Of a stretch of 64,000 bases of DNA, positions 20,743-31,500 are shown one piece after another (positions within the stretch are counted from its first letter, which is position 1; every line of letters begins with the position of its first letter). Below the pieces are notes generated by a model. That model was not told the origin of the DNA, ran no database searches, and worked only from the letters and a program-made list of their open reading frames with translations. The stretch is from Lentinus brumalis (Eukaryota; Basidiomycota; Agaricomycetes; Polyporales; Polyporaceae): positions 28,328 through 92,327 of the forward strand of contig MARA01000072.1 of the NCBI GenBank assembly GCA_001792895.1. The letters are read 5' to 3'. The translations under genes were made by a program, and so were the position numbers.

Positions 20743-21469
20743 GAACCCGCAGGTGCGTCCTTAGGCGCCCTACACCCAGCCACGTGACCCGAGGCCTAGA
20801 CGCCTCGGACCGAACAGCCGGTTAACCCCGGACTGAAGTCTACCCTGTTATGGTAAGAAGCCAAGCGCTCTGTACCCCGGCTCCGCTACGGCCCGGACCG
20901 GGTCAATTAGTCGCCAGGCACTTACCTTTACCGCCGGCCGGAGTGATCCGACCGGTCCGGAGCGCAGCCGTTGCGCGCTCTGGGGGACTAGGCGGACTCT
21001 GGTCCGGCTTATATACTGGCTTAGTAGGCGCCGTCACGGCAGCTGCCAGCCAATAGGATTTGAGGAACCATTTCCGATCGGAAACTCCGATCGGCATATC
21101 TATTATTACACCGGTGTCCCCTCGCGGGAACCTCGGACTCGGGCCGAGACATAACCGGTGTGGGGTGAGAGAATTGATGTCGGAACTCGGCATTTCTGTC
21201 ATATTACATGACAATGTCTTGATCGGTCCGCGTCAAGCGGATCGGAACGTAAGCGTTATCGCGTCATTAACTCCGAGGCCGGGATTAGTCACCGTCCGAC
21301 ATCGGAGTTAAGTGACAGCAGGTATCTTACCTAAGCAGCCCTGATGAGCCGTATAAAGGCGAAACAGCAGCTGCGGTAGTCTCTACGGAGCCTGTTGGCT
21401 GCTTCGCCTACATAGTCTTTTCTTAGCACACGTCTTTAGTGCGGTGCTTCGCACCGCCCTCCCTAACCC
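20743..21469 (+). repeat. 3' direct repeat (pseudo-LTR) of the Penelope-like element
   Basis: Nearly identical to 15905-16631. Noted differences are T to C in the CGTGCTCTGG stretch and C to G at 21387. High identity suggests recent duplication or insertion, or gene conversion. It may equally be the start of a second, truncated tandem copy. Confidence 0.9.
21333..21404 (+). ncRNA. Type I hammerhead ribozyme, 3' pseudo-LTR
   Basis: Same fold as the 5' copy, with predicted cleavage between 21396 and 21397. The C to G change at 21387 breaks one pair in the outer extension of stem III and leaves the core intact. Confidence 0.85.
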
Positions 21470-21540
21470 CTAAACCCCCTAACCCTAGCTCACCCTTACC
21501 TCCCCCTAACCCTAAGGGGGTTACAGAAATACCTATCAAT
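21459..21540. repeat. Telomere-like tract and 53-bp terminal sequence, copy 2
   Basis: CCCTAACCCCTAAACCCCCTAACCC follows the Penelope-like repeat on the plus strand. From 21488 the 53 bases match 125-177 and 23117-23169, ending ACAGAAATACCTATCAAT. The next base starts unrelated PAL2-bearing DNA. Confidence 0.85.
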
Positions 21541-21544
21541 ACAA

Positions 21545-22920
21545 TATGAGCGGTCGACCACTCATATCCTGCCGCGAGCGGTTGACCGCTTGCGGGCTAT
21601 GCCTCGGCCACTTGTACCCTGCTATGAGTAGTCGACCGCTCGTACCATGCTGTGAGCGGTCGGCCGCTCGCTGCGATGTTTCAGGCAAGAACTGCCTGCT
21701 GTTGTGCACTTCAGGTTGTAGACAAGTGGACGTCCGCTGAGCATAGGGCACGAGCATCCAACCTCTGATCATGGATGACGAGGGAACATCTGCTGAATGT
21801 AGGCCACGAGCGGTCGACCGCTCACCATAGGTGCATCTACCAAACAGAGCACCTCGGACGTGCGCTGGGACGCAGGCTGATGCTGCACCTGCAACTCCAA
21901 GCCTATGATCCAAGCGTCGGCCGCTCTCGAATATGTATTGGTGCCGTATCTCCTGTCACTCGCGACACATCGCTGCGCATATGCTGAGCACACCCTGATG
22001 CCGCGCTCATGTGTGAGGTGCACACAAACAGCGGAGGAATCCCGCAGAGCGGTCGACCGCTCAGAACGGACCTGCAAAGCTTGTTTGCTAACTGAGCACC
22101 TTCTGTGGCAAATGAAATTAATGTAGAGCACTCTCATACACCTTATTTGAGCGGTCGACCGCTCAGAACAGCACTTGCATTGCTACGGTGCATACAAACA
22201 GCGCAGCAATCCCGCAGAGCGGTCGACCGCTCAGAACGGACCTGCAGAGCTTGTTGGCTAACTGAGCACCTTCTGTGGCAAATGAAATTGATGTAGAGCA
22301 CTCTCATACACCTTATTTGAGCGGTCGACCGCTCAGAACAGCACTTGCATTGCTACGGTGCATACAAACAGCGCAGCAATCCCGCAGAGCGGTCGACCGC
22401 TCAGAACGGACCGGCAGAGCTTGTTGGCTAACTGAGCACCTTCTGTGGCAAATAGAATTAATGTAGATCACTTTCATACACCCCAATTGAGCGGTCAACC
22501 GCTCAGAACAGCACTTGCATTGCTACGGTGCATACAAACAGCGCAGCAATCCCGCAGAGCGGTCGACCGCTCAGAACGGACCGGCAGAGCTTGTTGGCTA
22601 ACTGAGCACCTTCTGTGGCGAATAAAATTAATGTAGAGCACTCTCATACACCCCAATCGAGCGGTCGACCGCTCAGAACAGCACTTGCATTGCTACGGTG
22701 CATACAAACAGTGGTGCAATCCCGCAGAGCGGTCGACCACTCGGATTGATGCTTCCAAGCTCATTTATTGGCTGAGCACTTTCTATGGCCAAGGATATTA
22801 CTGTAGATCAGTCCTGTATGTACTATGTGAGCGGCTGACAGCTCGGAATGCACTGTTGACCCTTATGGTGGTTCTGTCGCTGGCCGATCACGGTGAGCGG
22901 TTGACCGCTCATATGCTCAT
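21545..22920. repeat. PAL2 palindrome region with 170-bp tandem repeats
   Basis: PAL2 is GAGCGG-NCGN-CCGCTC, here mostly GAGCGGTCGACCGCTC. From about 22148 to 22750 a 170-bp unit with two palindromes repeats four times (starts near 22148, 22318, 22488, 22658). Flanking palindromes are more degenerate. No gene is seen. Confidence 0.9.
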
Positions 22921-22992
22921 ATCTTATCGAAGTTATCGTGAGCAGGTGGCAGCTTACTATAATCAACTGCTCACCTTCTACACAGTTCTGAG

Positions 22993-23169
22993 CGGTTGCC
23001 CGCTCGTTCGCTACTCATACTGATCACACCAACCTCCCTGCCACCAACCGCTCCTCCGCCGCAATTTATGCTCTCCAGCAACTCGACCGCTCGCAACGTA
23101 CATTCAGCCCAATAATGCTCACCCTTACCTCCCCCTAACCCTAAGGGGGTTACAGAAATACCTATCAAT
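22993..23169. repeat. Terminal part of the dispersed unit, copy 3
   Basis: Matches the first 177 bases of the window and ends at the same base. Immediately beyond it, the coding sequence of the RT/RNase H element starts mid-gene on the minus strand. Confidence 0.9.
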
Positions 23170-26100
23170 GTTGTCGGACCGCACGAGGATCCGAGATCTG
23201 TCTCTCGGGAGATGTTCCAGAATGCGGTGGTGCAGCGCCATGTGCAGGCCGATTTCGACGGCCACAGCCTCGGCCCATCCAATGTCGAATTGTTGATGCG
23301 GCCCGACGGTGATGCCCGGCGCATAGCGCCAGACTCCCCAGAAGGGTCCTACTACTACTCCGACACCGAAGGATGAGCTGGCGTCCCCCCACCATCCGAT
23401 GTCTTCGGGTGTGGGTTGCGCGAGTGGGAGCTCGTTCGGAAGCAGGTGTAGCAAGTCGGAGATCCACCTCAGATCTGCCAGTACGCGTCCGGGGATGGCC
23501 AAAGCTGCTCGATGTGAGCGGAAGCTGGCTGCAAACTTGCCGGCTTCGCGGGTGAAAGGGCGGATGAGAGAGAAGATGGTAGCCACATGGATGAGCTTGC
23601 CGTGTAGGCTTGCTGCCTCGCGACGCTGTACTCGGTGTCCTGGTTGCTGCCATTGCTCGAGCAAGGCTAGGATGGCGACCAGCTTCTCGGTCGGAAGGGA
23701 CACCGTCAGTGCGACCAGATCCCAGTCGAAGCCGATGAACCGCTGGAGGGTCGCAAAGAAGCGAACCTTTAGCAGGCTCCATGGTACGCCAAGGGCCTCC
23801 GTGAGCGCCATGAAATCCTGCTCTGTGAACGATTGGTGGGGCAATCGAATGACGAGGAAGTCATCGACCCACTTTAGAACGACGGTGTACCCATGTGCCT
23901 TGTAGATGGCCACCAGAAGATCTGCGATCGATCCGAACACGCCGGCGCTGGAGGCGAGTCCGAAGCATACTGCCCGATCCACGAACACCTGTCCCTTCCA
24001 GAAGATGCAAAGCGCGTTCTGCTGTTCCGGCCGTACTGGGGTTATCCGATAAGCGGACGTTATGTCGAACGTAGCTGCGACACAGCCTGGTGGCAGGCTG
24101 AGCAGTGTTTCGGAGACCTTGTCAAAGGTGCCCCAATCGGTTGGGAAGTCGTCTGAGTTCACATCTGCATTGACGGACTGTACGATAGGCTACAGGACGA
24201 GAGTTACAAAGTCTGCCACGTGTACGATGTCAGAACGATGAGGCTACGTACATCGTCGCGCGGGTACGATAAGTCTTGAACAAGCCGCAACTTGTTTGAA
24301 TTTGGCTTTGGGACGAGCCCGAGGGGAGCGGTGCGGAAAGGCCCGATGATGCGCTCGAGCTCGGCAGCATTGAAACCGACCGAGTAACGGTCGGCCGCTT
24401 GCTCAGATGCGATGTAGTCGGTAATGAACGTTTCGTCTAACGCAGACGATGCGTGGTTGTCAAAAATGAGCGTGGTAGTGACGGGTTTGTGAATCCCGAC
24501 GTCGAATCCGTGCCTGAGACCATGGACGATGTGCGCCCACTGATCCCATAGACCTACCCCCTTAAGGACACGCTCGATGCGATCAGCGTCGAGGGGGTGA
24601 CCACCCGACGCGGATCAGACGCGGGGGCATGAGTTGGCACCGTGATCGATGGCGCCGCAGATGCTGCAGCTGTGAGCGTAGGCACAACGGCGGCCGTCCT
24701 TGCATGTGGATCGGAGTGCGTAATTGAAACAGAACGGTTCGCCGTTGGGGGCGGCGAGAGCGTTCGGGCTACTGGCGTGGGCGTGGAGTGGCGCACACGG
24801 GCGTCCGGCACAGGTGGTAGTGCTTGTACAAGTGGACGGGAAGTGGTCGGACTTGCCGCACCGAAAGCAATGGGTGGGCTTCCCATCCGTACGAGCGCGC
24901 TTCCTAGGGCCGGTGTCATTGCCAGTGGTGGGCGGACGGTGGGCGACGTTGCCAGTAGGATGGGCAGGCTGACGCGGCACGGCAGAGCGCAAGAAGTTCT
25001 GGACGAGTGTTTCAGCTCTGCGGCAGGAGAGGTCTGCCGAGATTGAACGAATGCGCTCCAGATTGGGTGTCGCCAGATCTATGGTAGGATCGGCGGCAGC
25101 CATCTCACGCTCCATGATGTCGTAGCGTAAAGCCGCTGGCCATCCGTGATTGCGTGCGAACTGAGGAATGCGTACGTGGTGGGCGTGGAGAGCGTCTGCG
25201 CGAGCGCTGCCGTGGTAGAGGCGTACAACGGGCTCGATGGACGCGCTAGCGGATAGCCATTCCTCGGACGGCAAGACCTCCTCGCCTGTGCGATCCAAAG
25301 CCGTGGTGGCGGTCAGCGCCGAGAGTACGCTGTCGTTCTCGACTGGACCCGCAGTCAGGCGAGCCGTCGTCGTCAGCTGGGAGTACGGCACATAGTGACC
25401 GAGACGAATCGCGCGATTGACCTTGGGCGGGATCGCTGTGGAAGCGATGTTAGCTACGAGATTTGCGAGACGGTACTATGCAGCATGGTGCACTGAGCGA
25501 GCACGCTGCACGGAAAGCCAAGTCAACGTCTGAAGACGTCAAGGTACGAGCGTGAACATGTAACGTGCGTGAATGCGTGCGCGTGTGCGTGTACGTGTAC
25601 GTGTGCGTGTGCGTGTGCGTGTGCATGAGCGTGTGCGCGTGCGTGTGCGTGTGCGTGTGCGTGTGCGATGCGTGCATGCATGTTCAGGAATAAAACAACG
25701 ACTTACGTAGAGCGAGCGTATCGGCCTGTTTGCCGGGAATGATCGCGGGCAGCGCGACTGCCTGCGGCTGTCCGGTCTCACGACCGATGGTTGCGAACAG
25801 ACGCGCGCGGTCTATGTCAGCAGATCCGGCCACCATGAGCGCGGTGGGCGGGGCTGCCGGCGACGTTGCGAGCATTGTGGCGTCCATCAGCTCGTTGGAA
25901 TCGCCCGCCGCAATGGAGGCGGCAGGAACACCGACACGCGCAGCTATGGCCTCGAGCTCTATGATGCGAGCCTGCATAGCGTCGAGGTCTGCTGTCCTGA
26001 TGGTGCGTCTACCGGGAGCGGCGACTGTAGGAGCGGCGGCGACAGACGTAGTGGCACCGCTGACACTGCCAGCTTGAATAGCAGGGTCAGGGGCAGTCGT

Positions 26101-26466
26101 CTTAGGGGCGGCCGTGGTCTTGGATGCACCTCCGGCGGTGGCGACGAGAGGCTGCGTGATCCCTTGCGTGTTACCTGCAGCTTGCACAAGTCCACTGCCG
26201 TCCTTGGAAGAACCGACGGCCGGACCCGCAGAGTTGATCTGGGGTTTCTTGCCCTTCGCAGTCGACGGTCCTTGGGCGTGAGCCCCGTCGGCGGCGTCGG
26301 GTTGCTTAGCGGCGGCCGTGTTGGCATCAGCAGCTTCAGCTTCGGCGGCGGCGGCAGTAGCTTCAGCTTGAGCGGCGTCCGCTTTGGCCCTACGAGTCCT
26401 AGCCTCGGTGAGGGGCTTAGGGGCTCCGTCCGGGAGGACCAGGCTGGTAGGGAGGTTGCCGGACAT
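23170..26466 (-). mobile_element. Truncated retroelement: gag-like, RT and partial RNase H
   Basis: The reading starts at 26466 (MSGNLPTSLVLP). Exon 26466-25707 is rich in Ala and Thr. A 271-nt intron (25436-25706, GTAAGT..CCACAG) holds a (GTGTGC)n microsatellite. The next part ends in CCHC and CCCH-type zinc motifs (CFRCGKSDHFPSTC; CFNYALRSTCKDGRRCAYAH). An in-frame TGA (24615-24617) separates this from RT sequence in the same frame (GPFRTAPLGLVPKPNSNKLR). A 62-nt intron (24190-24251, GTACGT..CTGTAG) leads to FDITSAYRITPV, FGLASSAGVFG, the catalytic KWVDDF and RNase H residues (WWGDASSS, WAEAVAVE, VRSDN). It breaks at 23170, so the rest of RNase H and any tyrosine recombinase are missing. 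It resembles DIRS-like basidiomycete elements. Confidence 0.75.
25560..25672. repeat. (GTGTGC)n-type microsatellite in a retroelement intron
   Basis: Alternating CGTGTG/CGTGTA/CATGAG hexamers run for about 110 bases inside the intron 25436-25706. Confidence 0.85.
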
Positions 26467-26677
26467 GTTGGTGATGAACTAGATGTGGATAGGGTAGAGT
26501 AGTACGGAGTGTATGATAGACCTCAGATTAAGCGAAAAGTACGATACGCGGGCGAGTTCGCTGGTGCGGACTTGCGAGGGTTGTCGTGGGAGGAAGAAAG
26601 GACTTCGCTCGGGATAGCGCTCACGCGGACGCTCTGTTGGACGCGCGGCGCCGGCCTCTCCTGTTCGGCCGGCCCCT

Positions 26678-29600
26678 CTACTGAACCCAGGTTTCCTGCG
26701 AGTCGAGGTCGGAGTCGAGCGGCGGCGCGCAGACCTTGCCAAGATGGTAGCGGACGATCTCGAGGGCGAGGGCGAGCTTCGTGGACTTGAGCGAGTCCCA
26801 ATCGAGCTCTTCTCTCTTGTCAGGCCACCTGTGTCCGTCGATTTCACCAAGGCACTTGTGCAGCAGTGCGCGACGGACATCTAGATAGAAGGCCTACGAC
26901 GTGTCAGTAGTGAGCAACACTGATCAGCGCGCGCCCCGCGCCAGACGCAGGCGACACGACGGCCACCCCGCCAGCCGCCGGGAGGCGCGCCCAATTTGAG
27001 CGCAAGTTGCGCACCCCGCCCGCACCTTGCCGGCCAGTCCGTGGACACACGTGCCAGGGTCACGCCTAGCCCCCTGGGGAGCGTGGGCTGCGCTCGGTGG
27101 GGGACCCAGCCCGCGACACAACACGCGCTACGTGGTCGTGTCCCACCACGTGTGAGGCTTGCGCAAGCCCCCGAGAGAGCGCAAGGTGCGCTCGTGGGCG
27201 ATCTCATTTCGCATCACAGGATGCGCTACGTGGCCCTGTCTGCACGTCTTAGCCCCGCGCAGCGCACCACAGCGAGCGTAGCTGGCGCTCTCTAACCCTC
27301 TGAGCCTCAGCATCTCGCCGGCGGCCGGGGCGCGTCATGCTCGCAGACCTTGTACGTGCGTGTGCGCTCACCTTCACACCCCTCTGGTTCACCGTGACTT
27401 CCCCATCGACCAATTCGGTGGCCAGTCGCTCCTGCACCGCCTGCTCGTCGGGTCGCAACTCGCAGTACATGCGCCGGTGCGTAATTGCCGGCAGCGATGA
27501 TATCGGCAGCCCGTCGGGACCCTTGGACGCTGTTGTCCGTCGGAGGATATTCGACGAGATAAGTACTCGCTGCTCGGTGATCCACTTTACCATTGCATGG
27601 CGGATTGCGTCGTCCTTGGGCTCCTTGGTGACTTGCCCCCGCGCCACTGCGGCCGCTTGCTTGAGCGTGTCTGGGTCCGCCTTGCGTTTGGTGCGCTCCT
27701 CGTCCCTAACGCGATTGAATGCCCTGCGCAACTCTTCCTGTTCCTCACTGTCAAACCCAGGGACGCGCAACAGCCGCGCGACATAGGTTAAGTCCTGAAA
27801 ACAACCCCGTCAGACTGCCATCTGGGTCCTCCAATTCGTACACGCACTATCGGGGCGGTGATGATAGGCGTCGCACTCATACCAATGGCATAGAAGGCCT
27901 TGGCGATGATCGCCGAGACATACAGGCGCTTTGCTGGGCGCCCGCGGTAGATGTGAATCTCATCCACGATGACGGTGCCGAAGGTCACCCCAGGGTTGAA
28001 CAACGAGAAGGGCAAAGAGGCGACGCCCACTTTAGTCTTCTTTGGGCTCAGCTCCGTGAACTCGTTGCTCTGGTTCATCTTCGTTGGTGCTGAAAGGACC
28101 GTTTTGCCATCCTCCGACACCGCCCCTTGCGCGACAAGCAGGATCACTGGCACCTGTGATGTTTGGGCAAGGGCCCAGATCGCCTTGCGGTTGTTAACAC
28201 TGAAGTTGCCCTGGTAAGGCAAGATTGTGAAGGACATCGGGGGAAGGAATCGATGCAGCTCGGCCTGCCACTGCGCGATCAGCCCTGGCGGTAGCACGAC
28301 CACGTGGGGCCCCTTTGGGAGTCTTCTTTCCCCCACGAGTTCCTCTGTGCACAAGCGGGGTCAGCGCAGCGCTTCGAGCTCAGAGAAATCACTCACTGAG
28401 AACCGCCGGCAACTGGTCGGCTTCCTGCATCGCGCGGATCCACTCGTACATGAGGATTGTCGAGATGGCCTGTGCCATCTTCCCCACGCCGACAGCGTCC
28501 ATGAGGAGGGTGTAACGCCCTGCCAACATGTTGTGGACCAGCTTTACAAGCCCTTGCCACTGGTGAGGGAAGAGTCCCAGCGCGACCGCGTCTTCGCTCT
28601 CAGCCAAGCGCCTTCCTTCCCTTGACCAAGCGTCGTGGGCCGACGTAGGGTGTTCCTTCTTCGCCATGCCGGGGACTTGCGGCTTCGACAACCCCAGCAT
28701 TCCCGCGAGCTCTGCCACTGTTCGGCCAGCCAACTCTTCAGTGCCCTCATCCCAGTCATCGGTCGACCATGATGGCATGTCTCTGGGCACCTCCATCGGC
28801 TCCTCGTCCTGCATCGCGCGAATCATTTCCGCCACTTTGGCTCGCGCCGACTCAATGTCCCTTTGGTTCGGGAGGTACTGCCACACCGCCCGTATCGCAA
28901 GTGGTAGCTCTAGAGTATTCATAAGCCATTAGACACGCGCCTGTCGAGCCAAGCACCTGCATCTGCTCACTTTTAAATGCGTCCGAATCGAGCCCCCCTG
29001 CCATGCCCTCTTGGGTCGTCTTCAACAACTCCACCATCCCCGAGTAGCGCTCTGGAATGGCGTCTTTCCACCTCGTGACATGGTCGGCCGCCTTTTTCAT
29101 AGCGGCGAGGTAAGCCCTCACCTCCGCATGGGTGTGGTTGGCATCCTCCTCCTGCATCTCTACATAGTCTCCATCAGTCCTGCCTATCTCTTCTCGGCTG
29201 TGACTGTGACTCACCCTTTTGCCGCTCCTGGAAAGCAGTCTGCGCCTTTTCAAGGGCTGCCACCTGCCGGTTGAATGAACTGCGCCAGCGGTGCCACGTC
29301 AGAGTGAGGTACCCACGAAGCCACGCAGTTATTTCGGGTTTGACGAAACGGCCACCCTCGTCCAGGCTGTCCTCACCAAAGAACTCCAGAGCGAGGTCGG
29401 ACAGGCACACGTAGGCGTTGGCAGCCTCCAGGGTACGCAACTGGTAACTCGTGAGCCCCCGTAGAATCTTGAAGAGTCCGTGCTTACCCCTGTCAGCTTC
29501 GGGAGGGCGACAGTATAGACGCTAATCCCAGTGTCGCTGAGCACCCGATCAAAGCGCGAATTGATTAGTGATGCCTTGGTGTCGCAGTCCAACCACCTCT

Positions 29601-29901
29601 GCAGCCTGGCCTTCGCATCCGCGACATTGCCCTGGAGGATGGCTTCGCGGGCATCCTGTTCGCTGGTCCCCTTCCCTTGTCCTGCCGCCCGGTATCGACG
29701 AACCAGGTCCACCATCGCTTCTTGGTGCCGTCGCTCATTGGGGTCCTCAGGGGCAGGGTACCCCGGGTGGAAGGGGGGCACCTTCCCAGAGCCCGCCGTC
29801 ATCCATTTAGCGTAACACCACGGGGCGGGGTCCTTGGGGTCCGAGCCAGCCGCGGTAGCAAGCTCGAGGAATATTGAGAGCATAGATGTGCGCGGAGCCA
29901 T
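26678..29901 (-). pseudogene. SNF2-like paralog (SNF2 gene 2), lacking the second helicase lobe
   Basis: Starts at 29901 (MAPRTSMLSIFLE) and has many short introns. Parts recognisable by comparison with SNF2 gene 1 are HQWQGLVKLVHNML with Walker A LLMDAVGVGKMAQA (~28500), VVVLPPGLIAQWQAELHRF (~28290), VIVDEIHIYRGRP (~27950) and IGMSATPI (~27870). The Walker A threonine is Met (GKM), which should impair ATP use. The last exon (AFYLDVRRALLHK..) ends at a stop, 26678-26680, where gene 1 continues with motifs V and VI, so the C-terminal lobe is absent. The intron 26894-27371 is 478 nt and occupies the same position as the PAL1-filled intron of gene 1. The retroelement begins about 210 bp beyond the stop. 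It could still be expressed as a truncated protein. Confidence 0.7.
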
Positions 29902-29989
29902 GGCGGCGAAGAAGCAGAGAGATTCCCTCGGGGGAAAAAGTGGTCCTCGTTTGCGTTTGAGACGTCCGCCGCACCTTATGTACCTCCTC

Positions 29990-31370
29990 TCCCGCCTGGC
30001 AGAAAGTTGTCCAGAAATTTTGCACCCCACGATCGACTCCCTAGCGGCTTGTATGATCCTCCGGATTCCAGGCTATGTCCTGGAAAACATTCCAGCCGCG
30101 CTAATATGGCTCGATTAAGCAAGATTAGGCCAACCCAACACTCCACAGAGGTGATGAAACACCATGGCATTCACACAAAGGCCTCCTGCACTGGACTTCC
30201 GAATGTTGCACGATGTGCGCGCACTGGCGGCCCGGGGGGCGTATGGACTGTAGACACCAGGCGGTGCTGGCCAGCCGCATGAGCGTACGTCGCGCCCGTG
30301 CAAGGCGCCGCCAAGGCATATCCTTCTCGACCGCGGGCCCGTCCCTCATGCACGCACGCTGCACCCCACCCGGCCGGCAAAGCGCGATATTCCCCCCTGT
30401 AACAGGGCCACCCCCCTCACCCCTAAGGCAACTTTTGACAGGCCTTTTACCCCCTCTGGGGTCAGATGACGAGGAAATTTTACCTTTGACAGCAATGGCA
30501 CTGGCCTCTTATAATTATAAGGTCGAACATCCGCCTGCCAGCCCCTGCGTCGCTAACGCATGCATCCCCGTTGGGCTATCTTTCACCCGCACCCATACCA
30601 AGTCCCTAGCGTGCCAGATGGCGGCAGGCGGAATCGGCCATGGGGCGCCGCCTCGCCTGCAGCTTGTATTGTATGATGCTGCGAAACATCTTAGCCACGC
30701 TAATATTGCTCGACCAAGCAAGATTAGGCCAACCCTAACACTCAGTTGCCGAGGTGATGGCACAACACTAAGGCCACCCGCACTGGACTTCTGTACCTAG
30801 CGCAATGCACGCGTAGGTGCGGCCCGCGCAGCGGCGTGGTTGGGCTGTCTGCTGTCCACCGGCGTGAGCGTACCTCGCGCCCGCGCGTGGCGAGGGTCGG
30901 CGCGTGGCCTCCTCCGCGCGCGTCGGCGACGTACATACCCAACCCACCGCGCCCATGCGCCGCGCACGCGCGGACGTGGCTCCGCAGCCGCCGACGAATG
31001 GCGCTGTATGCTACGCTTACCCGCCGCGCGCTGTGTGCGCCCCTCCCGCACCCACCCCGGCATGCACCACCTCTCGCACACGCGGTGGGCGCTAGATCCT
31101 CCTTGCGCTCCTCACGCACGCTCCGCGGCACGCACCACCTCCCGGGCGCTTGATGCTCCCCTTCCCCGCCACGCGCTGTGTGCGCCCCGCACGCACGTAC
31201 CCTGGCATGCACCACATCCCATCCCGCACGCGTGCTGGGCGCTAGATGCTAACGCTGCCCGCCACGCGCTGTGTGCGCCCAACTGAACGCGAAGGCGGGC
31301 CGGCAATGTATCACATTTCCATTCATCTTTCAGAGGGTTCCTCTCATTACCTTCTCGGCCCCCCAAGCAG
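29990..31370. other. Gene-free GC-rich repeat region
   Basis: A ~150-bp segment around 30063-30250 (with GATTAGGCCAACCC) recurs in diverged form around 30660-30830. From about 31010 to 31290, a ~125-bp GC-rich motif (CGCGCTGTGTGCGCCC, then GCATGCACCAC) repeats about three times. I see no convincing coding sequence. Confidence 0.6.
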
Positions 31371-31372
31371 AT

Positions 31373-31500
31373 CGGGTCCCACCTGCTCGGAGCCTAAGTC
31401 TAGCGCGCCAGGTGGGTGATAGGCGGGGTCGCAAAGTGCGACCCCGCCTATCACCCATCTCAGCGCACGCTAGACTTGTGCTCCTCACAAGTGGGACCCG
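31373..31500. repeat. Large imperfect hairpin (~60-bp arms)
   Basis: A perfect 20-bp inverted core, GGGTGATAGGCGGGGTCGCA and its complement, is separated by only 3 bases. Further outward, GTCTAGCG/CGCTAGAC and GGGTCCCAC/GTGGGACCC also pair. It is followed by a C11 run and ACCCTAATTTAGGGT, another telomere-motif palindrome. Confidence 0.85.

Noticed and set aside
15905..21469. LTR retrotransposon (direct repeats flanking an RT)
   Set aside because: The RT is clearly Penelope-type, there is no gag, protease or integrase, no TG..CA ends, and the repeats carry hammerhead ribozymes typical of pseudo-LTRs.
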